Made by a program: the position numbers and the translations under genes. 59,565 bases of DNA from positions 1 through 59,565 of the forward strand of contig DDIS01000205.1 in the NCBI GenBank assembly GCA_002338615.1. Reading direction: 5' to 3'. The notes below the pieces were generated by a model. That model was not told the DNA's origin. It was given only the letters and a program-made list of their open reading frames with translations, and made no database searches. This DNA is from Proteobacteria bacterium UBA1844. Its GTDB lineage: Bacteria > Pseudomonadota > Gammaproteobacteria > Steroidobacterales > Woeseiaceae. Shown here in pieces: positions 34,745 through 43,124 of the stretch (positions are counted from its first letter, which is position 1; each line of letters begins with the position of its first letter).

Positions 34745-36082
34745 ATGTGTCGACCGTCTGGCTGCAAGCCGCTGCTTGCGGCAATAGTGTCGTTTGTAGC
34801 CGGTGGCGTATTTCCGGTTGGGGCAGCAGCCGACGAACTATCGCTCGAGAGTACGCGCTGGCTTGTCATTCATGCTGGAACCGTGCTGCCGGTGCCGGGC
34901 AAGCCGCCACGCGAAAACGCGACAATTATCGTCCGCAATGGGCGCATCGTTGAAATTCGGGACGGCCGGATCGATGCAGCGCAAATAGTCACGGACACAT
35001 CCAGTGCCCACATTGAGACGCTGGAGCTGCCCGACAAGTTCGTTCTGCCGGGCCTGATGGATATGCATGTGCACTTGTCTGCCGAGGTCGGGGTCACGGG
35101 TCAGCTGAATCACGGAGCATCAGAGGAGTATGCGCTGGAACACAAATCCGGGATGGCCGACACCTATGACCTGGTGACTGCAATGGGTAACGCCCACAAG
35201 ACATTGCAGGCCGGCTATACCACGGTTCGGGATGTGGGCAGCGAGGGCTGGCACATTTTTGCGCTGCGAGACGCGATTGACGACGGCAATATTGCGGGGC
35301 CGAGAATTCTGGCCGCGGGTTCGATCATTCACCCGGGCGCTGAATCGGGCCCGGGTGCGTGTTCGGGTATTGAATCGTGTCGTCGAATCACGCGGGAGCA
35401 GATCGATATGGGTGCGGATGTCATCAAGGTTCGCACCAGTTGCAGAGGTTCGTTGCCTTGCGGCTACGAGACCGCGCCGTCGATATTCCTCGAAGACGAG
35501 CTGCGTGCAATTATCCAGACGGCAGCAACACGCGGACTCAAGGTGGCCGCACATGCGCACGGCACCGCAGCCATCGATCTTGCGGCTTCACTGGGCGTGG
35601 ACTCGATCGAGCATGGTTCATTCAACGATGAGGAATCGCGCCGCATAATGAGGAAGAATGACGTCTACCTCGTTCCGACACTTTCTGTGCAGGACAATAT
35701 TCACAGAGACATCGTAACTGCGACGGGCACGATGCGAGCCATCATGCAGAACTTCCTCGACAAGCACGGACAGGGAATGCTCGCGGCGCACAAGGCTGGC
35801 GTGAAAATCGCAGCAGGCAGTGATGCCGGTATTTCGAAAAATGGTAACAATGCGCACGAACTCGAATACTATGTTGAGTATGGTCTGACACCTGAGGAAG
35901 CGATCATTGCAGCCACCGTAAATGCGGCAGACCTGATCGGCATGGGCGATGAGCTGGGTACACTGGAGCCGGGAAAAATCGCGGATCTGATCGCCGTCGA
36001 TGTGAACCCACTCGAAAATATCAGTGCGCTAAAGAATGTATCGCTTGTCATTCAAGGCGGCCAGATTGTGAAAGCGCCGTAA
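34745..36082 (+). CDS. Exported metal-dependent amidohydrolase (prolidase-like), copy 2
   Basis: 445 residues, roughly three quarters identical by eye to the preceding gene, so a tandem duplication. The signal peptide is different (LLAAIVSFVAGGVFPVGAAA). All metal-binding positions are conserved: MDMHVHLS, GADVIKVRT, AAHAHGTA, DSIEHGSFN and AGSDAGIS. Differences concentrate after the candidate carboxylated Lys (KVRTSCRGSLPC against KVYGTCSGSKPC), near the active site, which suggests altered substrate range. AGGAA upstream of the ATG supports the start. The next gene, an MFS carrier, starts 1 bp after its stop. Confidence 0.86.
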   Translation: MCRPSGCKPLLAAIVSFVAGGVFPVGAAADELSLESTRWLVIHAGTVLPVPGKPPRENATIIVRNGRIVEIRDGRIDAAQIVTDTSSAHIETLELPDKFVLPGLMDMHVHLSAEVGVTGQLNHGASEEYALEHKSGMADTYDLVTAMGNAHKTLQAGYTTVRDVGSEGWHIFALRDAIDDGNIAGPRILAAGSIIHPGAESGPGACSGIESCRRITREQIDMGADVIKVRTSCRGSLPCGYETAPSIFLEDELRAIIQTAATRGLKVAAHAHGTAAIDLAASLGVDSIEHGSFNDEESRRIMRKNDVYLVPTLSVQDNIHRDIVTATGTMRAIMQNFLDKHGQGMLAAHKAGVKIAAGSDAGISKNGNNAHELEYYVEYGLTPEEAIIAATVNAADLIGMGDELGTLEPGKIADLIAVDVNPLENISALKNVSLVIQGGQIVKAP

Positions 36083-36083
36083 T

Positions 36084-37289
36084 ATGTCGCGGAGTGCTAC
36101 TGAAAGCGACAAAAACCGAACCGGGCGCGACGAGTGGCGGGAAGTCCTCGCCAGTATTTTGCTTGCGAAAACGGCGGTTGCGACGTTCGCGATCGCACCG
36201 TTTCTTGTCGGTGCATATATTGACCATCTGAACTTGTCCGTCGGTCATGCGAGTCGAACTCTGTCAGTCGAAATATTTGCACTGGCCTTTTCCAATGCGA
36301 CCGCTTTCTTCTGGGTCCATAGGGTGGCCTGCCGCGCCTGGGCTCAGCGATTGCTGCTGTTGCTGATTGCGCTCAATATTGGCTGCGTATTCGTATCGGA
36401 CTTCGCATCTCTGGTCGCGTTGCGAGCCTTGGTCGGTGTCGTCGAAGGATCCTTGCTGGCGCTGGGTTTTGGCTTGTTGGGAATTACCCGCCGCCCGAAC
36501 CGAAACTTTGGCCTCTATTTCGCTGTGTCGTTGACGGTCGGCGCCTTGAACATACGTATCCTGCCATTGTTTCTGGAATCGGCCGGCGTAACCGGTCTTT
36601 TTGTTAATCTGTCGCTTTACGCTGTCATCGCCCTGGGCGGCTCGATCTGGATACAGCGAACAAGCATTGCTGAGCGAAATGAGATACCCGTCGCAACAGC
36701 CGGTGACCGACCGGAATCTCCTTTTGCCATCGCCACGATGCCGTTGTTGTTCCTGATGGTCGCAAATTACGTATATTTCATCGGGCAGGGTGGAACCTGG
36801 TCCTTTCTCGAACGTATCGGCGTGCAGCAGGCTATAGATCTCACCGGCATAGCAAGCGCACTTTCCCTGTCAATGGTTGCCGGTGTTGCAGGAGGGGCGG
36901 CAGCCGGTTTTCTGGATCTTAAACTCGGTCGTGTTGTACCGCTCCTGACTGCTATTGCGCTGTCGATTGCGGCGATGTGCCTGCTTCTTGGTGGAGTAAC
37001 CGTCGCGACGTTTACACTTGCGGCCTGCATGTTCAATTTTGGTAACAACATGGGTCACCCATACGTACTGGGGTTTGCAGCAAAAATCGACAAGAGTTCG
37101 CGCCTGACCGTGCTGAGCGGTGCCTTGCACACGGGCGGCCAGGCGACGGGTCCGCTAATCGCCGGACTCATCGTCACGGGAAATGATTTTACGAATGTAT
37201 TGTGGTTGGGTCTTGCAGCATTTACCGCAACGGTACTGCTGTTGTTGCCCGTCGTGGTATCCATGCACGCCACGGCAAAGCCCGCGTAG
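36084..37289 (+). CDS. Major facilitator superfamily transporter
   Basis: 401 residues with about 12 membrane segments. It shares with the MFS protein at 17925-19124 a PNRNFG stretch before segment 5 and a FNFGNNMGHPYVLGF stretch in segment 10, so both belong to one subfamily. It begins 1 bp after the second amidohydrolase gene and is 22 bp before the DadA-like gene, so translation may be coupled. It probably moves the amino acids or small products released by the periplasmic hydrolases into the cytoplasm; that is inference from context. Confidence 0.85.
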   Translation: MSRSATESDKNRTGRDEWREVLASILLAKTAVATFAIAPFLVGAYIDHLNLSVGHASRTLSVEIFALAFSNATAFFWVHRVACRAWAQRLLLLLIALNIGCVFVSDFASLVALRALVGVVEGSLLALGFGLLGITRRPNRNFGLYFAVSLTVGALNIRILPLFLESAGVTGLFVNLSLYAVIALGGSIWIQRTSIAERNEIPVATAGDRPESPFAIATMPLLFLMVANYVYFIGQGGTWSFLERIGVQQAIDLTGIASALSLSMVAGVAGGAAAGFLDLKLGRVVPLLTAIALSIAAMCLLLGGVTVATFTLAACMFNFGNNMGHPYVLGFAAKIDKSSRLTVLSGALHTGGQATGPLIAGLIVTGNDFTNVLWLGLAAFTATVLLLLPVVVSMHATAKPA

Positions 37290-37311
37290 CAGAGCTACAT
37301 TTCTGGTGACA

Positions 37312-38571
37312 ATGAAATACGCAATTGTTGGCGCAGGCATTGTCGGCACTCATTGCGCATTGCAAATACGGGCACAGCAACCCGATGCCGAGATAATTAT
37401 TGTAGACAGGAGCCCGTACAGCTACAGCGGTGCGTCAAGTGGGAACATGGGTGGTTTCGCTACCTGCGAAGTGCAGCCTTTGGCTACACCGGCAAATCTT
37501 CTGCGTGGCATCGGTTGGATGCTGAATCCCCTGGCGCCGTTTACTTTACGGCCGAAGAGTATTCCGGAGCTGCGGCCGTGGCTGGCCCGGTTTATCCGCT
37601 CGGCGTTAACACCTGGGCACGCCACACAGGTTATCAGGGCTCAGCAAGCACTGATGGATCGGGCCACGGAAGCCCACTTCGATGCGCTCGGTGGCAGCGA
37701 ATTGGCTAATCTGATCAGTGATGAGGGGGCTCTGTTTGTCTATAAGAGCGCTCGTCGAATGCGCCGGGACTGGAACCAGCGCTGGCGGCTCTTTCGCGAA
37801 CGCGGGGAGATATGCGAACAATTAAGTGCACTGGAGTTACATGAGCGTTTGCCTGGTTTGAGCTCGGCAATCGAGCACGGCATATATGTTCCGGCGATTC
37901 GGCAGTGGAAGAGTCCGGCCAGTTTATTGGCCGGGCTGCACCGAATGTTGCACGATCGAGATATCACGGTTCGGACGGCGTCAGTTCAAGGTGTCGTGCG
38001 TCGCGGCGGGCTTGCGCAGCGCGTCGTGTTGGAAGGCGGTGAGGAACTTGAATTCGATTGTCTTACAGTAGCCGCAGGCGCCTGGTCTGCGGCGTTGTGC
38101 GCCAGCGTTGGGGATGTTGTTCCGCTTGCAAGTGAAAGAGGCTATTCGACGACCTTGCAGCACCCCAATGTGTCAATCGCAAACCTTCTGTTGTTTCCTG
38201 ACGATGAGTTTGTGGCAGCGCCAATGGCAGAAGGGCTCAGACTGGGCGGTACGGTTGAGCTGGCCAGGCTGGGTGACCCTCCTAATTTCAAGCGCACCGA
38301 TCTGCTCGCCAAAACGATGCGTAGTTACTTCCCTGACATCGATACTTCCGTTCGAGACGAATGGATGGGTCATCGGCCGTCCGTGCCGGATGGTTTGCCT
38401 GTTATTGGCCGAAGCCCGACTTGTGGCAACGTTTGCTACGCGTTTGGCCATGGTCATGTTGGCGTGACCCAGTCAGCAATTACGGGGCGGCTGGTCGCCC
38501 AGTTGTGGAGTGGCCAGACAACGGATATCGATCTCAAACCTTACAGTATTTCGAGATTCTCGCAGGCATGA
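37312..38571 (+). CDS. FAD-dependent D-amino acid dehydrogenase-like oxidoreductase (DadA/DAO family)
   Basis: 419 residues from the ATG at 37312, where the FAD-binding motif begins at once (KYAIVGAGIVGTHCALQ, GxGxxG at residues 7-12). The C-terminal FAD contact GHRPSVPDGLPVIG and FGHGHVGVTQSAITG are typical of DadA. It would oxidatively deaminate a D-amino acid or a secondary amine to a 2-oxo acid and pass electrons to the respiratory chain. The reading frame extends upstream into the MFS gene, but that part is not coding. As the last gene of the tricorn operon it fits catabolism of peptides, perhaps with D-residues. Substrate is unproven. Confidence 0.85.
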   Translation: MKYAIVGAGIVGTHCALQIRAQQPDAEIIIVDRSPYSYSGASSGNMGGFATCEVQPLATPANLLRGIGWMLNPLAPFTLRPKSIPELRPWLARFIRSALTPGHATQVIRAQQALMDRATEAHFDALGGSELANLISDEGALFVYKSARRMRRDWNQRWRLFRERGEICEQLSALELHERLPGLSSAIEHGIYVPAIRQWKSPASLLAGLHRMLHDRDITVRTASVQGVVRRGGLAQRVVLEGGEELEFDCLTVAAGAWSAALCASVGDVVPLASERGYSTTLQHPNVSIANLLLFPDDEFVAAPMAEGLRLGGTVELARLGDPPNFKRTDLLAKTMRSYFPDIDTSVRDEWMGHRPSVPDGLPVIGRSPTCGNVCYAFGHGHVGVTQSAITGRLVAQLWSGQTTDIDLKPYSISRFSQA

Positions 38572-38668
38572 GGCGCAGGGACCGTACTCGCGTCAGTGCG
38601 CAGAGGTTTCATGCTTTAGGTACACTGATGGTCGGGTCACAATAAGAATTGGCGCCGGTAAGCGGCTA

Positions 38669-39664
38669 CTATCCGGTTTCTGACCAGTCAAACAGGATTC
38701 CAAGCGCGGTTTCGCGATGACGTTCCGCAAGTGCATAGGCTTCTCTGCAGTCGGCGGGGGCAAACTCATGCGTGATCAATCCATTGAGATTGAAGCGGCC
38801 GGCGCCGACATGGTCGAAGAATCGTTCGTCAATTTTTCGCTGTGTCCACCCGTCGCGATCATGGCTGTCGTGGGTCGCCTGCACGGTGAGCCCTTTGGTC
38901 ATCATATCGGAGGTCAGGCATTGCCGCTCCGGATAACCGGTATCACCAAGCAGAATAAGCTTGCCAAATTTCCCCGCTACATTGAGTACGTGCTGGAATA
39001 CGGCAGGGTTTCCCGTTGTATCGACAACTATAGCCGGGCCGTTACCTATGTTCATTGATCGGAACGGTGCAGCCTCGTCTGTAATATTGCCGGCGTAAGT
39101 CAGGTTCGCGCCACCATTCTCCGCGTGTCGAAGGCGGTTGTCGGAAAGATCTGCAACCCCGATCTGAGCCACATGCTCTGCCGAGGCCCAGCGCGTTGCC
39201 ATCTGGCCGACGGGGCCTGCCCCGACGATCAGGACATGGTTCTGAGAGGCGAAATCTGCTGCCCACGCCGCACGAAATGCAGTCTTCGCCAGACCGCACC
39301 AGCACGCGTGTTTGGGATCTATTCCGTTCGGGACGGCGCTGCAAAGCGCTGCGGGCAAGACCTGATGAGAACCGTGTGCCATGCGCATGAAAATCGTGTC
39401 GCCGACCGCAAACTCGTCGACATCAGCGCCAAGCTCCTCAACGACACCCAGCGCCTGGACGCCGGTTTTCAACTGCGGAAAGGCGAAAATACGGTCGAAA
39501 TGCGTACCGGGTGAGTACTTCTCGTGAAGAATCGTGGTTTCAGTTCCTATGCTCATCAAACTGAAACGTGTGCGTACGCGAAGCTGCCCGGGTTGCGGTC
39601 GCCCTGGATCGAAGTCCTGAAGTTCTACCTGCCCCTTCGAGGGGAACACTATTCGCTTTGGCAT
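38669..39664 (-). CDS. Medium-chain dehydrogenase/reductase lacking the catalytic zinc site
   Basis: 331 residues from the ATG at 39664. The GroES-like half lacks the Cys and the GHE motif of zinc alcohol dehydrogenases (SLMSIGTETTIL where Cys is expected). The Rossmann half has HVLIVGAGPVGQMATRWA and binds NAD(P). Such proteins are often called 'threonine dehydrogenase-like' or zinc-binding dehydrogenase, but zinc catalysis is not supported here. It diverges from the SDR at 39727 over 62 bp that contain two MarR-type palindromes. A role in sugar-acid or cyclitol oxidation is possible because it faces SDR and Gfo/Idh/MocA genes. Confidence 0.82.
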   Translation of the reverse strand: MPKRIVFPSKGQVELQDFDPGRPQPGQLRVRTRFSLMSIGTETTILHEKYSPGTHFDRIFAFPQLKTGVQALGVVEELGADVDEFAVGDTIFMRMAHGSHQVLPAALCSAVPNGIDPKHACWCGLAKTAFRAAWAADFASQNHVLIVGAGPVGQMATRWASAEHVAQIGVADLSDNRLRHAENGGANLTYAGNITDEAAPFRSMNIGNGPAIVVDTTGNPAVFQHVLNVAGKFGKLILLGDTGYPERQCLTSDMMTKGLTVQATHDSHDRDGWTQRKIDERFFDHVGAGRFNLNGLITHEFAPADCREAYALAERHRETALGILFDWSETG

Positions 39665-39670
39665 AATTAA

Positions 39671-39684
39671 GTTTTTATATAAAC
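39671..39684. promoter_or_regulatory. MarR-type operator candidate
   Basis: GTTTTTATATAAAC matches the motif GTTTATATATAAAC at 13 of 14 positions. It lies 7 bp upstream of the minus-strand dehydrogenase start. Confidence 0.6.
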
Positions 39685-39692
39685 TAATTTCA

Positions 39693-39706
39693 GTTAGTAT
39701 ATAAAC
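39693..39706. promoter_or_regulatory. MarR-type operator candidate, second copy
   Basis: GTTAGTATATAAAC matches the motif at 12 of 14 positions. It is exactly 22 bp, about two helical turns, from the first copy, so both could be bound on one DNA face. It lies 20 bp before the SDR start. Confidence 0.6.
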
Positions 39707-39726
39707 TAGTTTGAGGCAAGGCAATC

Positions 39727-40494
39727 ATGTCAGGACAATCAGTAATTATCACTGGAGCCGCATCTGGAATCGGTAAAGCCTGCGCCCTTAGATTTGCGGC
39801 ATCGGGCTATCGCGTAGCGCTCGTAGATGTCGATTCACCCGGACTCGCTATGGTCGCGGACGAAATTGCACAAGTCGGTTCCGAGACCCTGCAGCTGGAG
39901 GCCGATGTGTCGGTTGCCGAGGCATGCGAAGAAGTCGCAAAAGCAGTCGAATTTGAGTGGAGCAACATCGATGTGCTCGTCGCCAACGCCGGTGTGCAGA
40001 TCGGAGGCAGCCTGCTGACAACCAGCGACGAAGACTGGGCTCGCATTCTTGATATCAATCTGAACGGCGTTGCGTACAGCTGTAAATCGGCGCTGCCGCG
40101 TATGCGTGCCGCGGGCCGTGGCGCAATTGTTGTGATGTCTTCAATCAACGCGTTGATTGGTTCTCGCGAAATGGCGATTTACGACATGAGCAAAGCTGGC
40201 GTGCTTGGCCTGATGCGCAACCTTGCTGTTGAGTTCGGTCGCGAGGGCATACGTGCCAACGCCGTATGCCCGGGTAATACGATCACAGAATTCCATATTG
40301 GCAGGGCCGCTTCAAGAGGTCTTGACACCAGCGATATTCGCGCGGCAATGAAAGACTATGGCGCCCTTGGTCGAGCGGCAGAACCGGCCGAAATCGCAAA
40401 TGCGGTGCATTTTCTGGCTTCGGATGAAGCGTCGTTTATTACCGGGCAGACGTTGGTCGTCGATGGTGGATTTTCCATCACGTCCCGGGCTTAA
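39727..40494 (+). CDS. Short-chain dehydrogenase/reductase (SDR)
   Basis: 255 residues, classical SDR. Motifs: ITGAASGIGKACALRFA (about 8-24), Asp of VALVDVDSP favouring NAD(H), VANAGVQIGG, MSSINALIG with the catalytic Ser, and YDMSKAGVLG with Tyr and Lys. The C-terminal FITGQTLVVDGG is standard. It is the first gene of a plus-strand operon with the Gfo/Idh/MocA gene, another SDR and a glyoxalase-fold gene, behind two MarR-type palindromes. With ManD, KdgK and Eda in the same module, it could oxidise or reduce a sugar acid (for example a fructuronate/mannonate-type step). That is inference. Confidence 0.86.
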   Translation: MSGQSVIITGAASGIGKACALRFAASGYRVALVDVDSPGLAMVADEIAQVGSETLQLEADVSVAEACEEVAKAVEFEWSNIDVLVANAGVQIGGSLLTTSDEDWARILDINLNGVAYSCKSALPRMRAAGRGAIVVMSSINALIGSREMAIYDMSKAGVLGLMRNLAVEFGREGIRANAVCPGNTITEFHIGRAASRGLDTSDIRAAMKDYGALGRAAEPAEIANAVHFLASDEASFITGQTLVVDGGFSITSRA

Positions 40495-41485
40495 GAACTT
40501 GGCTGCCAGGTATCGTATCGGGATTCTCGGCAGCGGCCGAATGGCGGCTGCGTTCGCAGAAGCTATGGCCGATGTGAACGGCGCCGAGCTCCATGCAGTC
40601 GGGTCTCGCCGCCAGGCTACAGCGGATTCTTTCGCAGGGAGGTACGGCATTCTGCGATCGTACGGCAGTTATGAACGCCTGCTTGACGACGCAGATATTG
40701 ACATTGTGTATATTGCAACGCCACATTCACTGCATCATGAGAATTGTCTGCAAAGTCTTGATGCGGGTAAGGCCGTGCTGTGCGAAAAGCCGTTCGCATT
40801 GAATGCAACGCAGGCGAGCGAAATGATTGCACGAGCCGAAGAAAAAAATTGCTTTCTGATGGAGGCAATGTGGACGCGCTTTTTGCCCGCGGTCGTGAAG
40901 TTGCGAGATCTGCTACAAGACGATGTGCTCGGAGATATTCAGACGATCGTGGCGGGAGGCGCATTTATGCCGCCTTTCGACCCAGACAAATATTTGTTTA
41001 ACAGGGAGTTGGGTGGTGGCGTCTTGCTGGATGCCGGAGTCTATCTTATTTCCATTGCTTCCATGATTCTTGGCGCTCCGGCCACAGTCTCGGCAGCAGC
41101 GACGCTGCATCCCGCTGGTATCGATGACAACGACGCAATTCTTCTTTCGCATGGCGGTGGGGCTAACGCATTACTCTATGTATCTCTGCATGCACGGTCC
41201 GCTCCGGACTTGCGGATACTGGGCAAGCGTGGAGAGATTCATGTGCACGCACCAATATTTTCACCGGCAAAATTGACATTGCGTCTACACGACCAGGATA
41301 AACAGGATTTTGACCTGCCGTTCACTGGCAATGGTTATCAGTACCAGGTCGACGAAGTCGTTCATTGCTTGCAGCTCGGTAAATGCGAAAGTGAAATTAT
41401 GCCGTTGGCGGAAACCTTGTCCATCATGGAGACGATGGATGCAGTTCGCCGTCAGATCGGATTGACCTATCCACAGGAGAATTGA
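40463..41485 (+). CDS. Gfo/Idh/MocA-family NAD(P)-dependent oxidoreductase
   Basis: About 340 residues from the ATG at 40463, or 328 from a TTG at 40499; the latter leaves just LAARYRIGILGSGRMAAA and lies after the upstream stop. The start is uncertain, as neither has a clear ribosome binding site. The N-terminal Rossmann motif IGILGSGRMA, the family motif VLCEKPFALNATQASEM (EKP) and the C-terminal DxGxY block LLDAGVYLISIA are clear. Members oxidise or reduce sugars, cyclitols or dihydrodiols. It overlaps the SDR gene before it and abuts the SDR gene after it, so the three act together, likely on a sugar derivative. Confidence 0.85.
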   Translation: MVDFPSRPGLKNLAARYRIGILGSGRMAAAFAEAMADVNGAELHAVGSRRQATADSFAGRYGILRSYGSYERLLDDADIDIVYIATPHSLHHENCLQSLDAGKAVLCEKPFALNATQASEMIARAEEKNCFLMEAMWTRFLPAVVKLRDLLQDDVLGDIQTIVAGGAFMPPFDPDKYLFNRELGGGVLLDAGVYLISIASMILGAPATVSAAATLHPAGIDDNDAILLSHGGGANALLYVSLHARSAPDLRILGKRGEIHVHAPIFSPAKLTLRLHDQDKQDFDLPFTGNGYQYQVDEVVHCLQLGKCESEIMPLAETLSIMETMDAVRRQIGLTYPQEN

Positions 41486-42370
41486 ATGGCAATTGTCGTA
41501 ATCACCGGCTCCAATAGCGGCTTCGGGTTGGCGGCTGCGCTCGCATTCGCGCGCAATGGAGACACTGTCGTTGCAACAATGCGTGACCCGACAAGGGCCA
41601 CGACGTTGCGCGAGGCCCTGGCTGCCGAGGAACTGGAGGCAGATGTACGGTCGTTGGATGTCACGAAAGCCGGCACTTTCGCCGACTTTTTTTCAGGCGT
41701 CGTCCGGGATCACGGCCGGGTTGACGTTCTCGTGAACAACGCAGGAATTTTACGTCCCGGCGCATTGGAAGATATCAGCGAGGAGGCCCTGCGGCTGACT
41801 ATGGAAACCAATGCAATAGCGCCTTTACTATTGGCGAAAGCCGTGTTGCCGATTATGCGCAAACAGGAAGCGGGTTACATCATCATGATCAGTTCCCTGT
41901 CCGGGATTGCCGGGTTGCCCGGCGATGTCGCGTATACGGCCAGCAAGTTTGCATTGGAAGGATCGACAGAAGCGCTACGCCATGAAATAGATCGTTGGGG
42001 TATCAAAGTTGCACTGGTGCTGTGCGGTATGTATGCAACGGGGATTTTTGCCGCCAGCAAGAACAAGGACGAATTGCTGCCCGCGGGCTATCCGATGAAT
42101 TCTGTTTATCGTCCGTTTGTCGTGTCCCGCCTCGCTGAGATACACGCGCGACTTCCGGAGGCATTTTCTCCGTCAGTGGTCGGCAATCTGCTGGTAGACG
42201 TGGCGAACTCCGACGGTTCCCGATTGCGCTGGTCTGCCGATCCGGTGGCGGAACGAGTACTTGCGACGATGTTTGCCCATAGCGACGCCGAGCGCGATGA
42301 ATTCCTGCGGAATGTGGGCGGCAGTGACTGGTGGAGCGACGGTGAGCTTCAGCCGCCCGAACCGAAATAA
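41486..42370 (+). CDS. Short-chain dehydrogenase/reductase (SDR)
   Basis: 294 residues. Motifs: ITGSNSGFGLAAALAFA, R in ATMRDPTRA favouring NADP(H), VNNAGILRPG, ISSLSGIAG and YTASKFALEG. Its 30-40 extra C-terminal residues (after FSPSVVG) are typical of the 'divergent' SDRs similar to 17-beta-hydroxysteroid or retinol dehydrogenases. AGGAGA precedes the ATG, which starts directly after the Gfo/Idh/MocA stop. It is a paralog in family only of the SDR at 39727. Substrate is not known. Confidence 0.84.
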   Translation: MAIVVITGSNSGFGLAAALAFARNGDTVVATMRDPTRATTLREALAAEELEADVRSLDVTKAGTFADFFSGVVRDHGRVDVLVNNAGILRPGALEDISEEALRLTMETNAIAPLLLAKAVLPIMRKQEAGYIIMISSLSGIAGLPGDVAYTASKFALEGSTEALRHEIDRWGIKVALVLCGMYATGIFAASKNKDELLPAGYPMNSVYRPFVVSRLAEIHARLPEAFSPSVVGNLLVDVANSDGSRLRWSADPVAERVLATMFAHSDAERDEFLRNVGGSDWWSDGELQPPEPK

Positions 42371-42386
42371 GAACAGGATGACAAAC

Positions 42387-42797
42387 ATGATCAAGCTTGC
42401 ACATGTGTGTATAGAGACGACCGATCTTGGCGCAACTGAAGCCTTTTACTCGGCAATCGGCCTGACTCGCCGCTTTGACTTCAACAATCGGCAAGGGGAC
42501 CTCGTCGCGTTCTACCTGGCATTCGATGACAACACGTTCATCGAGGTAATCCGGAACAATACGCCCAAACCGGATGGCATCGTCCGGCATTTCTGTATCG
42601 AAGTCGACGACCTCGACGCGATGCACGCCAGACTCAAGAAAGCAGGCATCGAGGTTTCGGAAAAGAAACTCGGCATCGACAATACCTTGATGATTAGTTG
42701 TCACGATCCGAATGGCATTTTCATCGAACTGCAACAATACACCGACGCCAGCTTGCAGCTGGCCGGCGGTGTTTGCGAAGTTGACTATACGCCGTGA
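42387..42797 (+). CDS. Glyoxalase/VOC-fold metalloprotein
   Basis: 136 residues from the ATG at 42387, chosen because AGGATG lies about 8 bp upstream; an ATG at 42378 would add three residues. Two beta-alpha-beta-beta-beta modules are visible. Likely metal ligands are His in KLAHVCIE, Glu in TFIEVIRN, His in VRHFCIEV and Glu in IFIELQQY. This H-E-H-E set matches glyoxalase I-like isomerases, lyases and some extradiol relatives. It is the last gene of the SDR operon and faces the small membrane protein gene. The reaction is unknown. Confidence 0.8.
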   Translation: MIKLAHVCIETTDLGATEAFYSAIGLTRRFDFNNRQGDLVAFYLAFDDNTFIEVIRNNTPKPDGIVRHFCIEVDDLDAMHARLKKAGIEVSEKKLGIDNTLMISCHDPNGIFIELQQYTDASLQLAGGVCEVDYTP

Positions 42798-42832
42798 TCG
42801 GAGCGCGAAGCGCTTCCTAAGTCGACGTCAGA

Positions 42833-43114
42833 TCATACCGTCGGCCAGGGCTTACGTTGCCTTCCCGCCGCCGATGTCTGCTTTCTGCCTGATTTGCGCC
42901 AGCGATAAAAAAACCAGGGCAGGCCGAGTACAAACAGTATTGCCGAGGGGCTGACGAAGAACCGCTTGAGGAACTCGACGACGTCCTCCGGCGATACATA
43001 AACGCTGGATTTCATCGTCGAGTTGGCATCGCTTTTGATGAGCAGCAAATTTCCTTCTCGCGCGACTTTGCCAAATTGAAAATCAATTTGTGCGAGTTTG
43101 CTATTGACCCTCAT
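42833..43114 (-). CDS. Small membrane protein of unknown function
   Basis: 93 residues from the ATG at 43114, which has GGGTCAGGG just upstream and lies 10 bp after the nitrilase stop. A soluble N-terminal half (KLAQIDFQFGKVAREGNLLL) is followed by one membrane segment (SPSAILFVLGLPWFFYRW, residues about 55-72) and a basic tail (RKSGRKQTSAAGRQRK). I do not recognise a family. Its position makes it part of the ManD-oxidase-nitrilase operon. The longer open frame upstream overlaps the nitrilase gene and is not used. Confidence 0.65.
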   Translation of the reverse strand: MRVNSKLAQIDFQFGKVAREGNLLLIKSDANSTMKSSVYVSPEDVVEFLKRFFVSPSAILFVLGLPWFFYRWRKSGRKQTSAAGRQRKPWPTV

Positions 43115-43124
43115 GCCCTGACCC

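Noticed and set aside
38669..39664. Annotation as a zinc-dependent alcohol dehydrogenase
   Set aside because: The catalytic zinc Cys and the GHE motif are missing, so only the medium-chain dehydrogenase fold is supported.
42800..42817. Short hairpin AGCGC-GAA-GCGCT between convergent genes
   Set aside because: The stem is short and has no T run on either side, so it is not called a terminator.
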